A program made the translations under genes and the position numbers. Source: Liopterus haemorrhoidalis (Eukaryota; Arthropoda; Insecta; Coleoptera; Dytiscidae). Taken from it: 64,000 nt of DNA. The number at the start of each line of letters is the position of its first letter. The stretch's first letter is position 1. The notes under the pieces are model-generated. The model worked only from the letters and a program-made list of their open reading frames with translations, did no database searches and had not been told where the DNA came from. Shown here piece after piece: positions 10,887 to 23,300 of the stretch. The stretch is from contig OZ020618.1 of assembly GCA_963971575.1 (NCBI GenBank), positions 3,040,501 through 3,104,500 of the forward strand, given 5' to 3'.

Positions 10887-13800
10887 GTAATTTTGACCAA
10901 AAAAAGTTTTAAATCTTGTTAAAAAGTGCTTTAGTTTGATTTAAAATTGGGAACTTTTTGTCTGGCTTTATTCAATTTATGTCCTATACACTTTATTCGT
11001 CTGTCTCTCCTCCAATACCGTCCTTTAATTTCTCCTCCAATTAGTGCGGTTTTAATAAAGCAAAGATTGTAACAATTTATTTCGTAAAACACTATGAAAA
11101 TAATTAATATCACTTAGATTTTGGGAGGTGAGGACTTTTTTTTTGTTTTGCTCGTCAGTTGGATTTTGAGAGGTGAGGACCTTTTTATTTGCTCGTCATT
11201 TGGATTTTGAGAGGTGAGGACCTTTTTTTTCTCATCACTTAGATTTTAGGAGGTGAGGACCTTTTTTTTCTCATCACTTAGATTTTGGGAGGTGAGGACT
11301 TTTTTTTTGTTTTGCTCGTCAGTTGGATTTTGAGAGGTGAGGACCTTTTTATTTGCTCGTCATTTGGATTTTGAGAGGTGAGGACCTTTTTTTTCTCATC
11401 ACTTAGATTTTAGGAGGTGAGGACCTTTTTTTTCTCATCACTTAGATTTTGGGAGGTGAGGACCTTTTTTTTTGCTCGTCATTTGGATTTTGAGAGGTGA
11501 GGATTTTTTTACAAGCCAATGGGGTAACGTCGGTGTAAAGAAATATATCTTTGGGTAATGGGTAAAAATGTTCCCCGACCCCTGCCTTAGAGGTAAACTG
11601 TATTAAGTCACATTTTTATCAGAAATCAGACATTTTAGTACCAAGTGACTTAATACTTTATGGTCTGCCAAGTAGAATATAATTTGGAGCTGAAGCTCTT
11701 TAGCCAGTTACGATATTCGTTGTTTTAAAACTGCATTAAGTCGATCAACGCATGGAGGTAAACAATCTTAAATCGTATTTTCTGAGCTATTTATCATTTG
11801 CGACTTAATAGAATTTACCTCTGATGTGCTGATATAATATTAAAATACTATATATATTGGTTTTTATTTGTGTCTTAGCTTTCAGCCGGTCCGCGAAATA
11901 TTTATCCTATTTTCACCGGTCCGCGGGGGCAAAAAGGTTGATGAACACTGCTTTAACTGACTCATATAGTTTATGAGGGGTCTTCCTTTACGATTTGTTC
12001 TTTCGACCATATCTTCTACGATTATTTTCAGCAAACCCTGATATCGGTTCCCAATTCACAATATTGCGTTTCCATTTGTTGCTTTTTTTTCTGCAGCATT
12101 CAATATTCGGATTATTTCTGTATTGATAAAAAGTCGTAATTTATTTTTGATAGTATTTTACTTGTTTTTATTCTTAAAGCCTTTTGACCTTTTATACCGG
12201 AATTGCGGGCGGTTTATGCAGTTAGCGTGCATTATGCACAATTTGCTCTAGAATTAGTTTACATTATCATACATCGTCCTTGCTAGCCTACATAGACGGT
12301 CATACATTATGTCACACTTCAGTGCATGCAAACACGAAATGCAATAACAGATCTGATAACGCAAAATAATTTAATTATAAAATTAGACGGAGATGGTTTA
12401 ATAGATTTGTTACTAAGTGATAGAGATATTGTCTGTTATCGGTTATTTCCATGCCTTTCTCATATAATGATACACACATATTCAACTTCATCTACCATCT
12501 TCGCGACGAAGTTTGGAAAAGAGTATTGCAATTTTGTTGTTCTAGCCATAATGCTTCTTGTTTGGCTACATGTCTTTTGATGCAGCAGCTTATTGATTGA
12601 TTTCTTGTGATGGTGGAAAGCAATTATCAGGATTTATCTATTCAGTTTTTCAGCTTTCACCCGATCTGACCATCATTGCCGTCTTAGGCCATGCAGGGGC
12701 CTTTGGGCACACAGAATTTGGGTCCTTTTTAGAAAGTCACAAAAAAAAATGTGAATAAAAACATTAGTATGTACTTTTATTTAGTGACTTTATTGGTTAT
12801 TATGGTTAACTTTATACAAATAAAATATAAGTGAAGTGATTACTATTTTGAAAATTGGATTTACGTTAATGATGATGGTTTCTTCCGGGATTTGTGTTGT
12901 GCAAAATCTTCTATTATGTCCTCAAAGTCTAGTTTTTGAAGGATATCACTTTCTATACTCATGATTGACAAATTAGTAAGTCGTTCTTGTAACTTTGGAG
13001 TGGGATTTTGCTAAACAAAATGATTAAAAGTTGAGACTCATAATAACGATTGACTAGGTTCAATCGTTAAAAGTTACTAGATTTAAAAATTTCGTTCCTC
13101 ACAAAGAAATAGATTATAATTATTTGATTATTAATATTTACAGTACACATTTTTGATCATACGTAAAACTGGCGTGTATGAATTTGGGCGTATTTGCTCG
13201 TTAAATCAAGCAGTTCTGACAAAAACAGTATTGTAAGCTGTTTCAAATCCCCTTTGGTGATATTATTTGGGCGAGAATAATATGTTTTAACATTACTTCC
13301 ATTTTCACTATCATTCACCTTTCATCCAGGTGTAGGAGCTCGCCCCCTGGCATCGGCGATTAGCCTCGTTTCAGAAATAGGCTGATGTAAAATAAATAAA
13401 ATAATAAAGAACAAAGGGACGTACACACCCTCTCAGGGCTTTTGCTTCGATATCCTCAATAAACGTTGGTAAACCCATAATAAAACTAGATAATTTTTTT
13501 GCCAAAACAATTTCATTTGGATATTTATATGCTAAATGTTGGTAAACATCTATTTTATAAAAACGTGCAAAGCTGTTAGTCTTATAAGGTCATCTCTGAG
13601 CTGAATTATTAAATATTAATTCAGTTTTTTTTTGTAATAATTATAAGTAATTAATAATATATTGATAGAAATGAGTTTTTAATAGTTTAATGAAACCATA
13701 TTTATTCATTTACTTCTTATAAATATTCATAAACTATTTTTATAACTAACTAACGAACTTGTTTGATCTTGTTTTGAATTTTTCTTAGAGTTAAAATTTT

Positions 13801-14288
13801 GTTCTTTTTCAGATATTGTCCTGGCTTCGTAAGGAAGGAGATGAGGCAATTAACTACCACAGTATCCTTCAAAGGACTTTGACATCTTCAACAGAGATTA
13901 AACAACAAGAACAGGATTTTGAAAAATTTTATTTTGGTGCTATGGTAAGTATTATTTTATTGGATTTATATATGACAGTAATTTCTTTGTGAAACAGTTG
14001 GTATAGTTAGATGGTAACATTGTAACTACTTTCATAAGTGTTTACGTGTGTTATTACAGTGAAATCTGTAACATCATTAAATGTCTGTATGTTGAATGTA
14101 CGAAGGCAATTAGTTAATATAGTCCTTCCGTTGCCTGAGGCTCCATGACTGTCAGTAGGAATTGTTTCGCTTTGCTTGTTGACAATTTCATTCATAAATA
14201 TGGTAAATGTCACCGACAATTTTGCACTTCCTCAACAATATGAAACAGAGAAAAATAAATAAAAAATAAATAAATAAAAAAGTAAGAA

Positions 14289-14325
<37 letters not shown>

Positions 14326-17300
14326 TCCCTCTCTCTCTCTCTCCCTCTCTGTATTTATCTCTCGCTTTCTTCTTTTCTCTATTTCTCTATTTCCCCATTT
14401 CTCTCTTTCTGTCTCTCTCCTTTTTCTCTCCCTATTTTTTTCTCTCTCCCTCCCTCTGTCTATCACTTTCTTTCTCAGTCTCCCCCCTCTTTTAGTTTTT
14501 CGACACAAAGCTAAATTCTTGTCATTGATTTTTTTTTTATTTATTTATTGTTTGATATCAAAAGAAAGCTCTTAAGGCACAGATTAAGGAATGGAAAGTT
14601 GATTTTAATTTTTTATTTTATTTTAGTACGTCATTTTTTTAGTACATTAAAAAAAACGTTTTTTTTAATGTAATTTTTTGTTTAGTTTTCTCTTTCTCTC
14701 TTTTTTTTCTCTCTTTCTGTCTCTCTCCTTTTTCTCTCCCTAATTTTTTCTCTCTCCCTCCCTCTGTCTATCTCTTTCTTTCTCAGTCTCCTCCCTCTTT
14801 TAGTTTTTCGACACAGCTAAATTCTTGTCATTGATTTTTTTTTTATTTATTTATTGTTTGATATCAAAAGAAAGCTCTAAAGACACAGATTAAGGAATGG
14901 AAAGTTGATTTTTATTTTTTATTTTATTTTAGTACGTCATTTTTTTAGTACATTAAAAAAAAACGTTTTTTTTAATGTACGTTTTTTTTTTAGTTTTATA
15001 TTTCTCTCTTTCTTTCTCTTTTTCTGTCTCTCTTTCTGTCTCTCTTTCTGTCTCTCTCCTTCTGTCTCTCTTTCTGTCTCTCTCCTTCTTCTCTCCCTAT
15101 TTTTTTCTCTCTCCCTCCCTCTGTCTACTCTTTCTTTCCCAGTTTCCCCCCTCTTTTAGTTTTTCGACACAGCTAAATTCTTGTCATTGATTTTTTTTGT
15201 CTGAAAATTTACAGTCCACACTCATTTTCTTTTAGCTATCATGTCCTGATTCATAAAAAATATATATATGGATGCTCTAATAACGAATAAAAAAGATCAT
15301 CAAAAATTGTTGATTTTGATGAGATAGAAAAAATATTTTCCTAAACATTTAGCGATCTTCTTGGCTTCTTACACTTGTCAAATACCTACAAAACCCTGAA
15401 AAGTGTGGAAATTCACACTTCACCATCTTTTTTACATGTCCCTACTCTCTGACGATTGTTTAAACATCTCATATCATTATTTTGTACTCTGAATACTTAT
15501 TAATTATAATTTAATATTTTCAGCGTCAGATAGACAAAGTGGGAGATCTTTTAGATGCCTCTAACAACTGTCAAACAGCTCGAGCTGCAAACTTCAAAGA
15601 GACAGCACAGATTCTGAAGGCGGAAATTCGCGTGTTCAACGACCGATTGGAGGAACTGAGAGAGCGGTTAGAAGATACCTCCAGGTGCTTTGATCTCTTA
15701 GCGAGATGTCAGACATTTAACGAAGATGCCAAGACAGATGTGTATAGTGAAATGATTCGACTAGCGGCGAAATCAGGAAATGAAAAACTTATAGAGAAAT
15801 GCCAGGTAAAGTAGCTAATCTATAAGGTACTAAATACAGTACTGAAGTGTGAAAATTACTAATTAGGCTCCGCAATTTGAATAATATTTACACCAATCTG
15901 CAAAAAAATGTGGTTTATTTTGCTGGTGTGCAGTAAATTTTAGTTTGAGAAACACTAGACTAGATCAACTTTTTACCAATCTTTTAAGTTTTTTGAGAGG
16001 TATTCTAACTAATCCATGCAATTTAATCTTCCTTGCGCAATTTACCATTCGGTTTAGTTACAACACCTACTACATTATGTTAATCTTGCTATATACGAGA
16101 GATATTTCCAAAGTTCTGGGAATTTAGCTATAATTTTTATTATTTTGATAATTTTTGTCAATATAACAATGTAGTTTTTCAACATAATCTCCAATTAACT
16201 GAATACATTTATCCCAACGATAAACTAATTTTTTTAAGCCGTCCTCAAAGAACTTTCCTATTGAGTTTCTGTTCTGGTCCCAACAGCCTTGGCACCCAGC
16301 GAAAACTTGCTAACGCCCAAACAATCATGCAAGATGTCATGAACTTGTCGTGTACCTATCCCTAGGCGCACACTAATTTGACGAATAGTCATTCTGTCCT
16401 CTTTCAGTAGGTCTTCGACGGCAGTAATGTTTCTTTCATTTACTGACATGCTTGGGCGCCCACTGCGTGGATCGTCTTCTAGTGATGTTCTACCGGTTTT
16501 AAAACCATCGATCCACCTATAAACAGTACTTTTGGATTCTGCAGACTCACCAAATACTCCTTGCTGAATAATTTCTGATGTTTTCACACCTTCTTTCCAC
16601 AAAAGGAAAATTATTGCTCTTTGAGATTTTGCTGCGTCTTCCATGGTTACAAAAACAGTGCTATGAAAACGCGTCTATATTAGTCTAACACCTAAATCAC
16701 ACTGAACAATATTGCACTAGATAGTTGCATAAACATGTCAAGACTTGTCTGGCACCTAACATTGCCTATAAGTTCTGCGTAATTTAATAGCACAATTCCC
16801 AGAATTTAGGAAACATCCCTCGTATTTCCAATTTTCTGTTATAGATCATCATTATCCTTTCCTCATTCTCGTCACTTGAAAATTACTAATTAGAGTCCGT
16901 GATTTAAACCTGTGGTTCTGTGATCTGTGGCCTACTGTTTTACCACGGAGCTGCGAGGGCCAATCTTTCCTCTAGCCGGATCTATTACTTAAATTTCTCG
17001 TTTATAATAGCTTCATATTATAGTGCATGGGTTTACAAAAGGTTTTACAGATTTGAACATCTGTTAGCAATAAACAGAACAAAGAGATTATTGTTTTGTT
17101 TTATGCTATGCTTGTGTTTTGTATTTATTATAAACGAGGCTAATGTTTATCATTCTTATGGTTTTAATCTAATTTTATTTTTTTAGGATGCCCGAACTTC
17201 AGATCGATCAGAATCCCCTCCAAACGAACCAGAAATAGCAACAAGTACCCCAATTCGACCACCACCTGGCCAACATCGTCGTAGATCTGTTTCTTCCTTC

Positions 17301-20300
17301 GCCTTCATCTACAAATGTAACCATCATGCAGCAGGTGTCCCTTGTGATTGTTGGGAATCAGACGAAAACACCGAATCAGCAAAACTCAAGAAAAAATACG
17401 TTCAAAGTCTTCAAAGTTCTTGTGGTTGCAAAACACCGATCGATAGACAGAATAGTTTAGGACTTGATAATATTAAAGAAGTTCGGGAAAGTGTTGAAGA
17501 CTTGATTGAAAGTAGTGAAAAAAATGATTCGGGACTTAGTGGTTGTGGAAGATGTGATAGTGGTCTATCGACTGGTAATGGGTCTTCGGTTTGTCAGAAT
17601 AGTGATGAGGTTTATAAGAAAAGAGTGGGTAGGACATGCTCTTGTCAGTTTTGTAGTGAGAACAGTATACCGTGTAGTGGGGGCTCTAGTAGTGGAGGGT
17701 CACGTGGGGATCACAACGACCACCAACAAGACAGCCTTATTGAAGAAGGAGATGTTTTTCCAAAAAGGTATTTTTATGAAACCGTTGAAATCCTTCCAAT
17801 TCCCAATCAGAACTCTTGCCTATAATTCAATGAGTCTCCTAGAACCAGATTTCTGACTACTAATAGATACAGTAGGGTTGTTCTAAACCAGAAGTGATGT
17901 CATGTTCTGGCAGAGCCATCTGTTGAATGATGGGTTAAAATTATACAGAGCTATCTATTGATCAAAGATTAAAGTAACATACAGCCACCTGTTGACCAGA
18001 GGTTAAATTATCACGATAACATCAGTTCAGCAGGGACTTAAATTACGTCGCACCATCTGTTAGAAAGGGGATTCATTTAAATATGGCGCAAAATTAAAAT
18101 TTAGCGTTAATTCTACTTAGTGTAAATATTATGGAAATATTTAATCCCTCCCAAATATTTACAAATATATCCATTATAAATACTGGCTAGATCATTATTT
18201 CTCGACGTTTTGATTCGCAGATTGATGCCGGTCCATTGCCTGATAATTAGTCCGCGAAATCACACAGTAATTTTAATAAACTATTATATTATACTATGAT
18301 TTTACTAGCAGAGGGTAAAATATCGAGCGAGTAGCCCAGTTTTCAACTTTACTTGCTGGAGCGAAAGCTAGCACTTGATAACAGCGAGCAAACTCGCAAG
18401 CGAGTCGCTGGTAAACTCGCCCAGTGTAATTGAGCATTTTAGTAGCAAGTAAGGTAATCCATTCTTCAACTTTACTTTGAAGCAGCTGGCGAGTTAACTA
18501 GAGGGAGTTATTACATTTAACACGTTTGATAGCAGCGAGTAAACTGGCAAATGATTAGCTTCTAAAATCGCATAGTGTAATCAAGCCTTTTACTAATAAG
18601 TACTTCTTTAAATATTTATTTTTTAATGAATATTTGTAGATTTTTACTATAAAAAAACACAGAATAGTTTTTTTAACTATTTACACCAGTCCACCAAAAT
18701 ATTGCATATTTTGCCAGTTTTAAGTTTTAGGTTGAGAACACTAGACTCGATCAGCTTTTTACTGATCTTTCCATTTTTGAGAGGTATTCCAACCAATCCA
18801 TGCAATTTAATCTTCCTTATAAATTTACCTTTCGGTCCAGTAACATCACCCGCTACCTTTTCTTAATCTAGCGATTTAGTCCAATATTCTATTACAGATC
18901 AATACCATCCTTTCCTAATTTTCATTACGTGTATCCACAATTATAAACAAACAAGTAATCATATAAAGCAAACTTACAAAATTTCTTTTTAGTTCCGGAA
19001 GTGACGAAATGGAAGAACATGAAGAACAGTACAATGAAAGGAATAAAACAATTCCACCTATACCAGTCAATAGTCATCTCCACTGCCATTCAACATTAGA
19101 CCTCCCAAATATACAAGATCAAAACATTGATCCAAAGACTCAAAAGTAAGTTATATAAAATTATAAATGACATTGTTCTAACCAGTTATTTTTTAGGACA
19201 CTATTACTGATCATGCGAGAAATGATCCAAACCGAAAGAGACTACGTCAAATCTTTATATTATGTAATCGAAAATTATATCCCTGAACTTCTGCGTGAGG
19301 ATATCCCTCAGGCATTAAGAGGACAACGCAACGTCGTCTTTGGGAATATAGAAAAGATTTATGAGTTCCACAGTCAGCAGTTTTTGAGAGAACTGGAAAC
19401 ATGTGAGAATAGTCCACTCCATGTTGGACAAATATTTTTAAGACACACAAATCGGTTCAGTTTATACGCCTTATATAATAAGAATAAACCAAAAAGTGAC
19501 TCACTAATGAGCGAATATGGACGATCATTTTTCAAAGTAAGTTAAGATTCATTAACCATTTTACTACGAACGGTTACAACAGTGATTAGGAGAGTGTACG
19601 GCCATTGAAGTTTCCTGTTTGTAGCGTAAAGCCCTTATAACCCCAATAGAAACGTATAATATGACAACAGTTAAACACTCATATCCTTAAATCTACTTAA
19701 GTAACAGTTGTCTAAATTTAAAATATATATTGATCTATGTTTAATCTTTCAGAGTAAACAGTTAGAACTAAATGATAACTTGGACTTGGCTAGTTATCTT
19801 TTAAAACCAGTCCAACGAATGGGAAAGTATGCTCTTCTACTGCAGCAGTTGATCAAAGCGTTTCCAGAACTTCCAGCTGATTCCACAGACAGAATGGTTG
19901 TTGAAAGAGAAGACCTAGTTGCTGCCGAAGATATGGTCCGATTTCAACTTAGACATGGAAACGATCTTCTGGCCATGGACTCTATAAGAGATTGTGATGT
20001 AAGTATAGACCCCAAATAATACAAAAGACAATTTTAAATTAAATCACAAAGTAAATTCAAAACTGTGGTCAAATCGTTAATTGGAAAAAATTCTAAAACC
20101 TCTTGTATATAAGACAGATAATTTCTTTGCTGCGTGCAAGATTAGTTAGCCATTCTTGTAACATCGACGACGTAATTATTGACTAATTTTAATTTAGAAA
20201 AACTCCTTTTCCTTGATGCTACAGTTACAATTAAAAGGAGTTCAAAAATTCTTAAAGCTATAGAGAAATTGGGAAATGAAGATATTAATTGTCTATTATG

Positions 20301-23300
20301 TACTTTGGGGCTTTGTAGAAGCGTGAAATATTTTCCTAAAACTCAATATTTCATTTAATACTTTAAGTCCATTCAGATCATTTGCCAAAACACAAATAGG
20401 CAGCCCGTCGCCCCAGGGTTTGGCCGCCCAGGTGCGAGGGTCCTTTTGCACCCCTACCAAGAGCAGCCCGGGTAATAGAAGTAATTCTTAATCCACATTC
20501 TCGCAATCTGCCATCGACAGGACGTACGGCTTTTTCGTCAATTTAAAATATCAAGCATCAATGTGTTTTTAACAAATGATGCCCTGGAAGCTCTTATCCT
20601 AACGCTTTCATTATTCTTTTTAGGTAAATTTGAAGGAGCAAGGTCGTTTGCTGCGTCAAAATGAATTCCTAGTATCCGAAGGACGAGGTGCTAAGAAATC
20701 CTTGCGACAAGTTTTCCTTTTCGAGGAGTTAATCCTATTCAGCAAGGCCAGAAGGTTCCCGGATAGAAAGGTAAGAAGAACTTTTAAAAAATAATAAATT
20801 TCTTCTAAATATTTATTTGGTTGGTTCAGTCAGCATGGTGCCGAAAGGTAAATTAAAACAACCCATTTTTGCACTAGGAATTAAAAATTTAACTACTATT
20901 CTTATGGTCAAAAATGGGTTAAGAAAATGTGTTAGTAAAAACAGCTTTTCACTTATCAATACCTATTGAAATTTTGGATAAGCCTGGCACAAATCTGCAC
21001 AAGACTAGGTTGCAAATGTTTTGCTTCTTCCTGTATTTTGTTATTTTTGTTTTAGAATCTCGATTTGTATATTTATAAGAACAGTATAAAGATGACTGAC
21101 ATAGGATTGACAGCAAAAATAGGAGATAGTCCAACCAAATTCGAAATTTGGTTTAGAAAAAGAAAACCAAACGATACGTTTGTCTTACAGTCTATGTCAG
21201 AAGAGGTTAAAAAAGCATGGGCTGAAGAATTATCTAAATTATTATGGAAACAAGCCATGAGAAACAGAGGTAATAAATAGTAAAATTTTATGATTTTTGG
21301 ATATTAATTTTTGTTTTTTTTTCAGAAATGAGACTCCAAGAGATGTCTTCCATGGGAATTGGAAATAAACCGTGCCTTGATATACGTCCTAGTGCGGACC
21401 AAATCAATGATAGATCTATCAGCATTGCTCAACTAAGTAAAAGTATGATTAATAAACTTAAAAGAACATGTTCTGTTAGATTTTGAAAAAGAAAAACAAG
21501 AATAATACACAAGGGCCACTTAATGATGAGCTTAGACCAGTAGTCTCCAATAAATTGGGTTCAAATCGCGGTCAGGGCATGAATATTTGTATTCGTCCTT
21601 ATAGTTATAAGTGGCTCTGTGTACATCATTTCAAAATTAATTTAAATAAAAAGAACAAATGTTTTTAAAATCTCATTAGTTGCATTCTTGTTTTTCTTGT
21701 ATGTTTTATTTTTCTTCTTGAGCACTGTTAGTCTTTCTATTTCACGCACACAAGTCTTTCATAATACTCTGTTAAATCTCTAGTCTTTCCAAGTATCTTA
21801 TGTACTAATATTGTGATATTTTTTGTATATTTACTAACACTGTAATTTTAATGCATGAATAAACATTTTTATCTTATTTTTTATTTGATTTCTTCTTTTT
21901 TATCTATTTATTTTCTTATCTCTTATCTTTAATTTAGTTTTATAGATAATTTTATTTTTGCAGCGGCCCCAAGATTTAGAAATTCAATAGTGGGACCAGT
22001 ATCAGAATTGTGTCGAGCAAATCGTCCCCAATCTATTATCTCTGTCAGCAGTATATCCTCTGGAAGTACTAGCTCGGCGGGATCTAGTGGGACATTAAAT
22101 CGTCACATTACAGCACCGGGTCACCTCATGGGATATGACGGTGATAGTCCAAGTGCGCATCACAGATCTAGGACTTTGAACAGTCAGTGTTCCACAGGTA
22201 AATTTAATATTAGACTCTCCTGTTCAATTTTGTTATTTCGCGCTTTTGCCAATTATTCTCCTGTTCGATAAAAATAAATAATAATGGTGTTCTTGGTGGT
22301 ATTACCCAAAACAAATACGAATACAGTAATACCCCGTTACTCGACTGCCTCTTAGCTCGACGTTTTCGCCACTCGACGTAAATCTCGAGAGTGAGAGTCG
22401 ACGGAAGCATCGCTATCCGACGCGTGATCGAGTACCGATCACGTGATACATATTTTGGTAAACAAAGCAAAATGAACGCATGGCCAGCAGTTCGCGCCTA
22501 GATATATTGACGACAACAACTCAGATTTAGTGCAGCTATGAATTTTTTGTTTTTTACTAAAATAAGTGATTTATATTTATAATTATGGATCCAAAGGATA
22601 GAAATGCAAGCATAGCTAAAAGGAAAACATATATATGTATTTCCTTATATGTATATGTATATATGTACATATGATTCCTTTATTTCTTATGGAAAAATTC
22701 GACTCGCCACTCGACGTAATCGCTACTCGACGCTTTTTCAGAACGAATTAACGTCGAGTGGCGGGGTATTACTGTAGTATACCTCAAATTCAGTTATATA
22801 TAAGGTTAGGTTATTTATATTTTGTCATATAAGTTTAAGTCTTTGAGGTAGTTCGTTATGTTTGGTAGTTTGTTTTATTGCTGAGGGTTTCTTTTATGTC
22901 CGATGGTATTTGGTATGTCTGTCGTTCGGTAGTGTATTTTATACAGTCTGTAATAATGTGTTTTACTGTCAGCGGTGTCTGGCAACTGTGGTCTGTCCTC
23001 TTTTTGGAAAATATGTCCGTGTGTCAGTCAGCAATGTCCGATTCTGTCTGGTAATAATTATTTGGTAATGTCTTTTGTCTAATGTCTCCCAGGTCTTCAT
23101 TTTTTCTTTTATTTGTCTAAGGTTATTGTTCGTCGTTTGGGTCCATTCACTTTGCCAGGTGTTTTGGATTTTGTTATGTGGTTCTTGAAGTCTTCGGTAT
23201 CTGTACTGATTTGGATGGCAGTTTTATTGGTGGCTTCCTTAGCTGCTTTATCGGCCATTTCGTTGCCCAAGATTCTAATATGGGCTGTGGTTCATATAAT

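Noticed and set aside
12326..12580. 84-codon frame as an extra RhoGEF exon
   Set aside because: No matching phase, splice borders or family similarity.
14188..14508. 106-codon minus frame rich in Arg-Glu
   Set aside because: Translation of CT-rich simple repeats.
17506..17856. 116-codon open frame overlapping the RhoGEF Cys-rich exon
   Set aside because: It is the +1 frame of a real exon; Val/Arg-rich product without domain.
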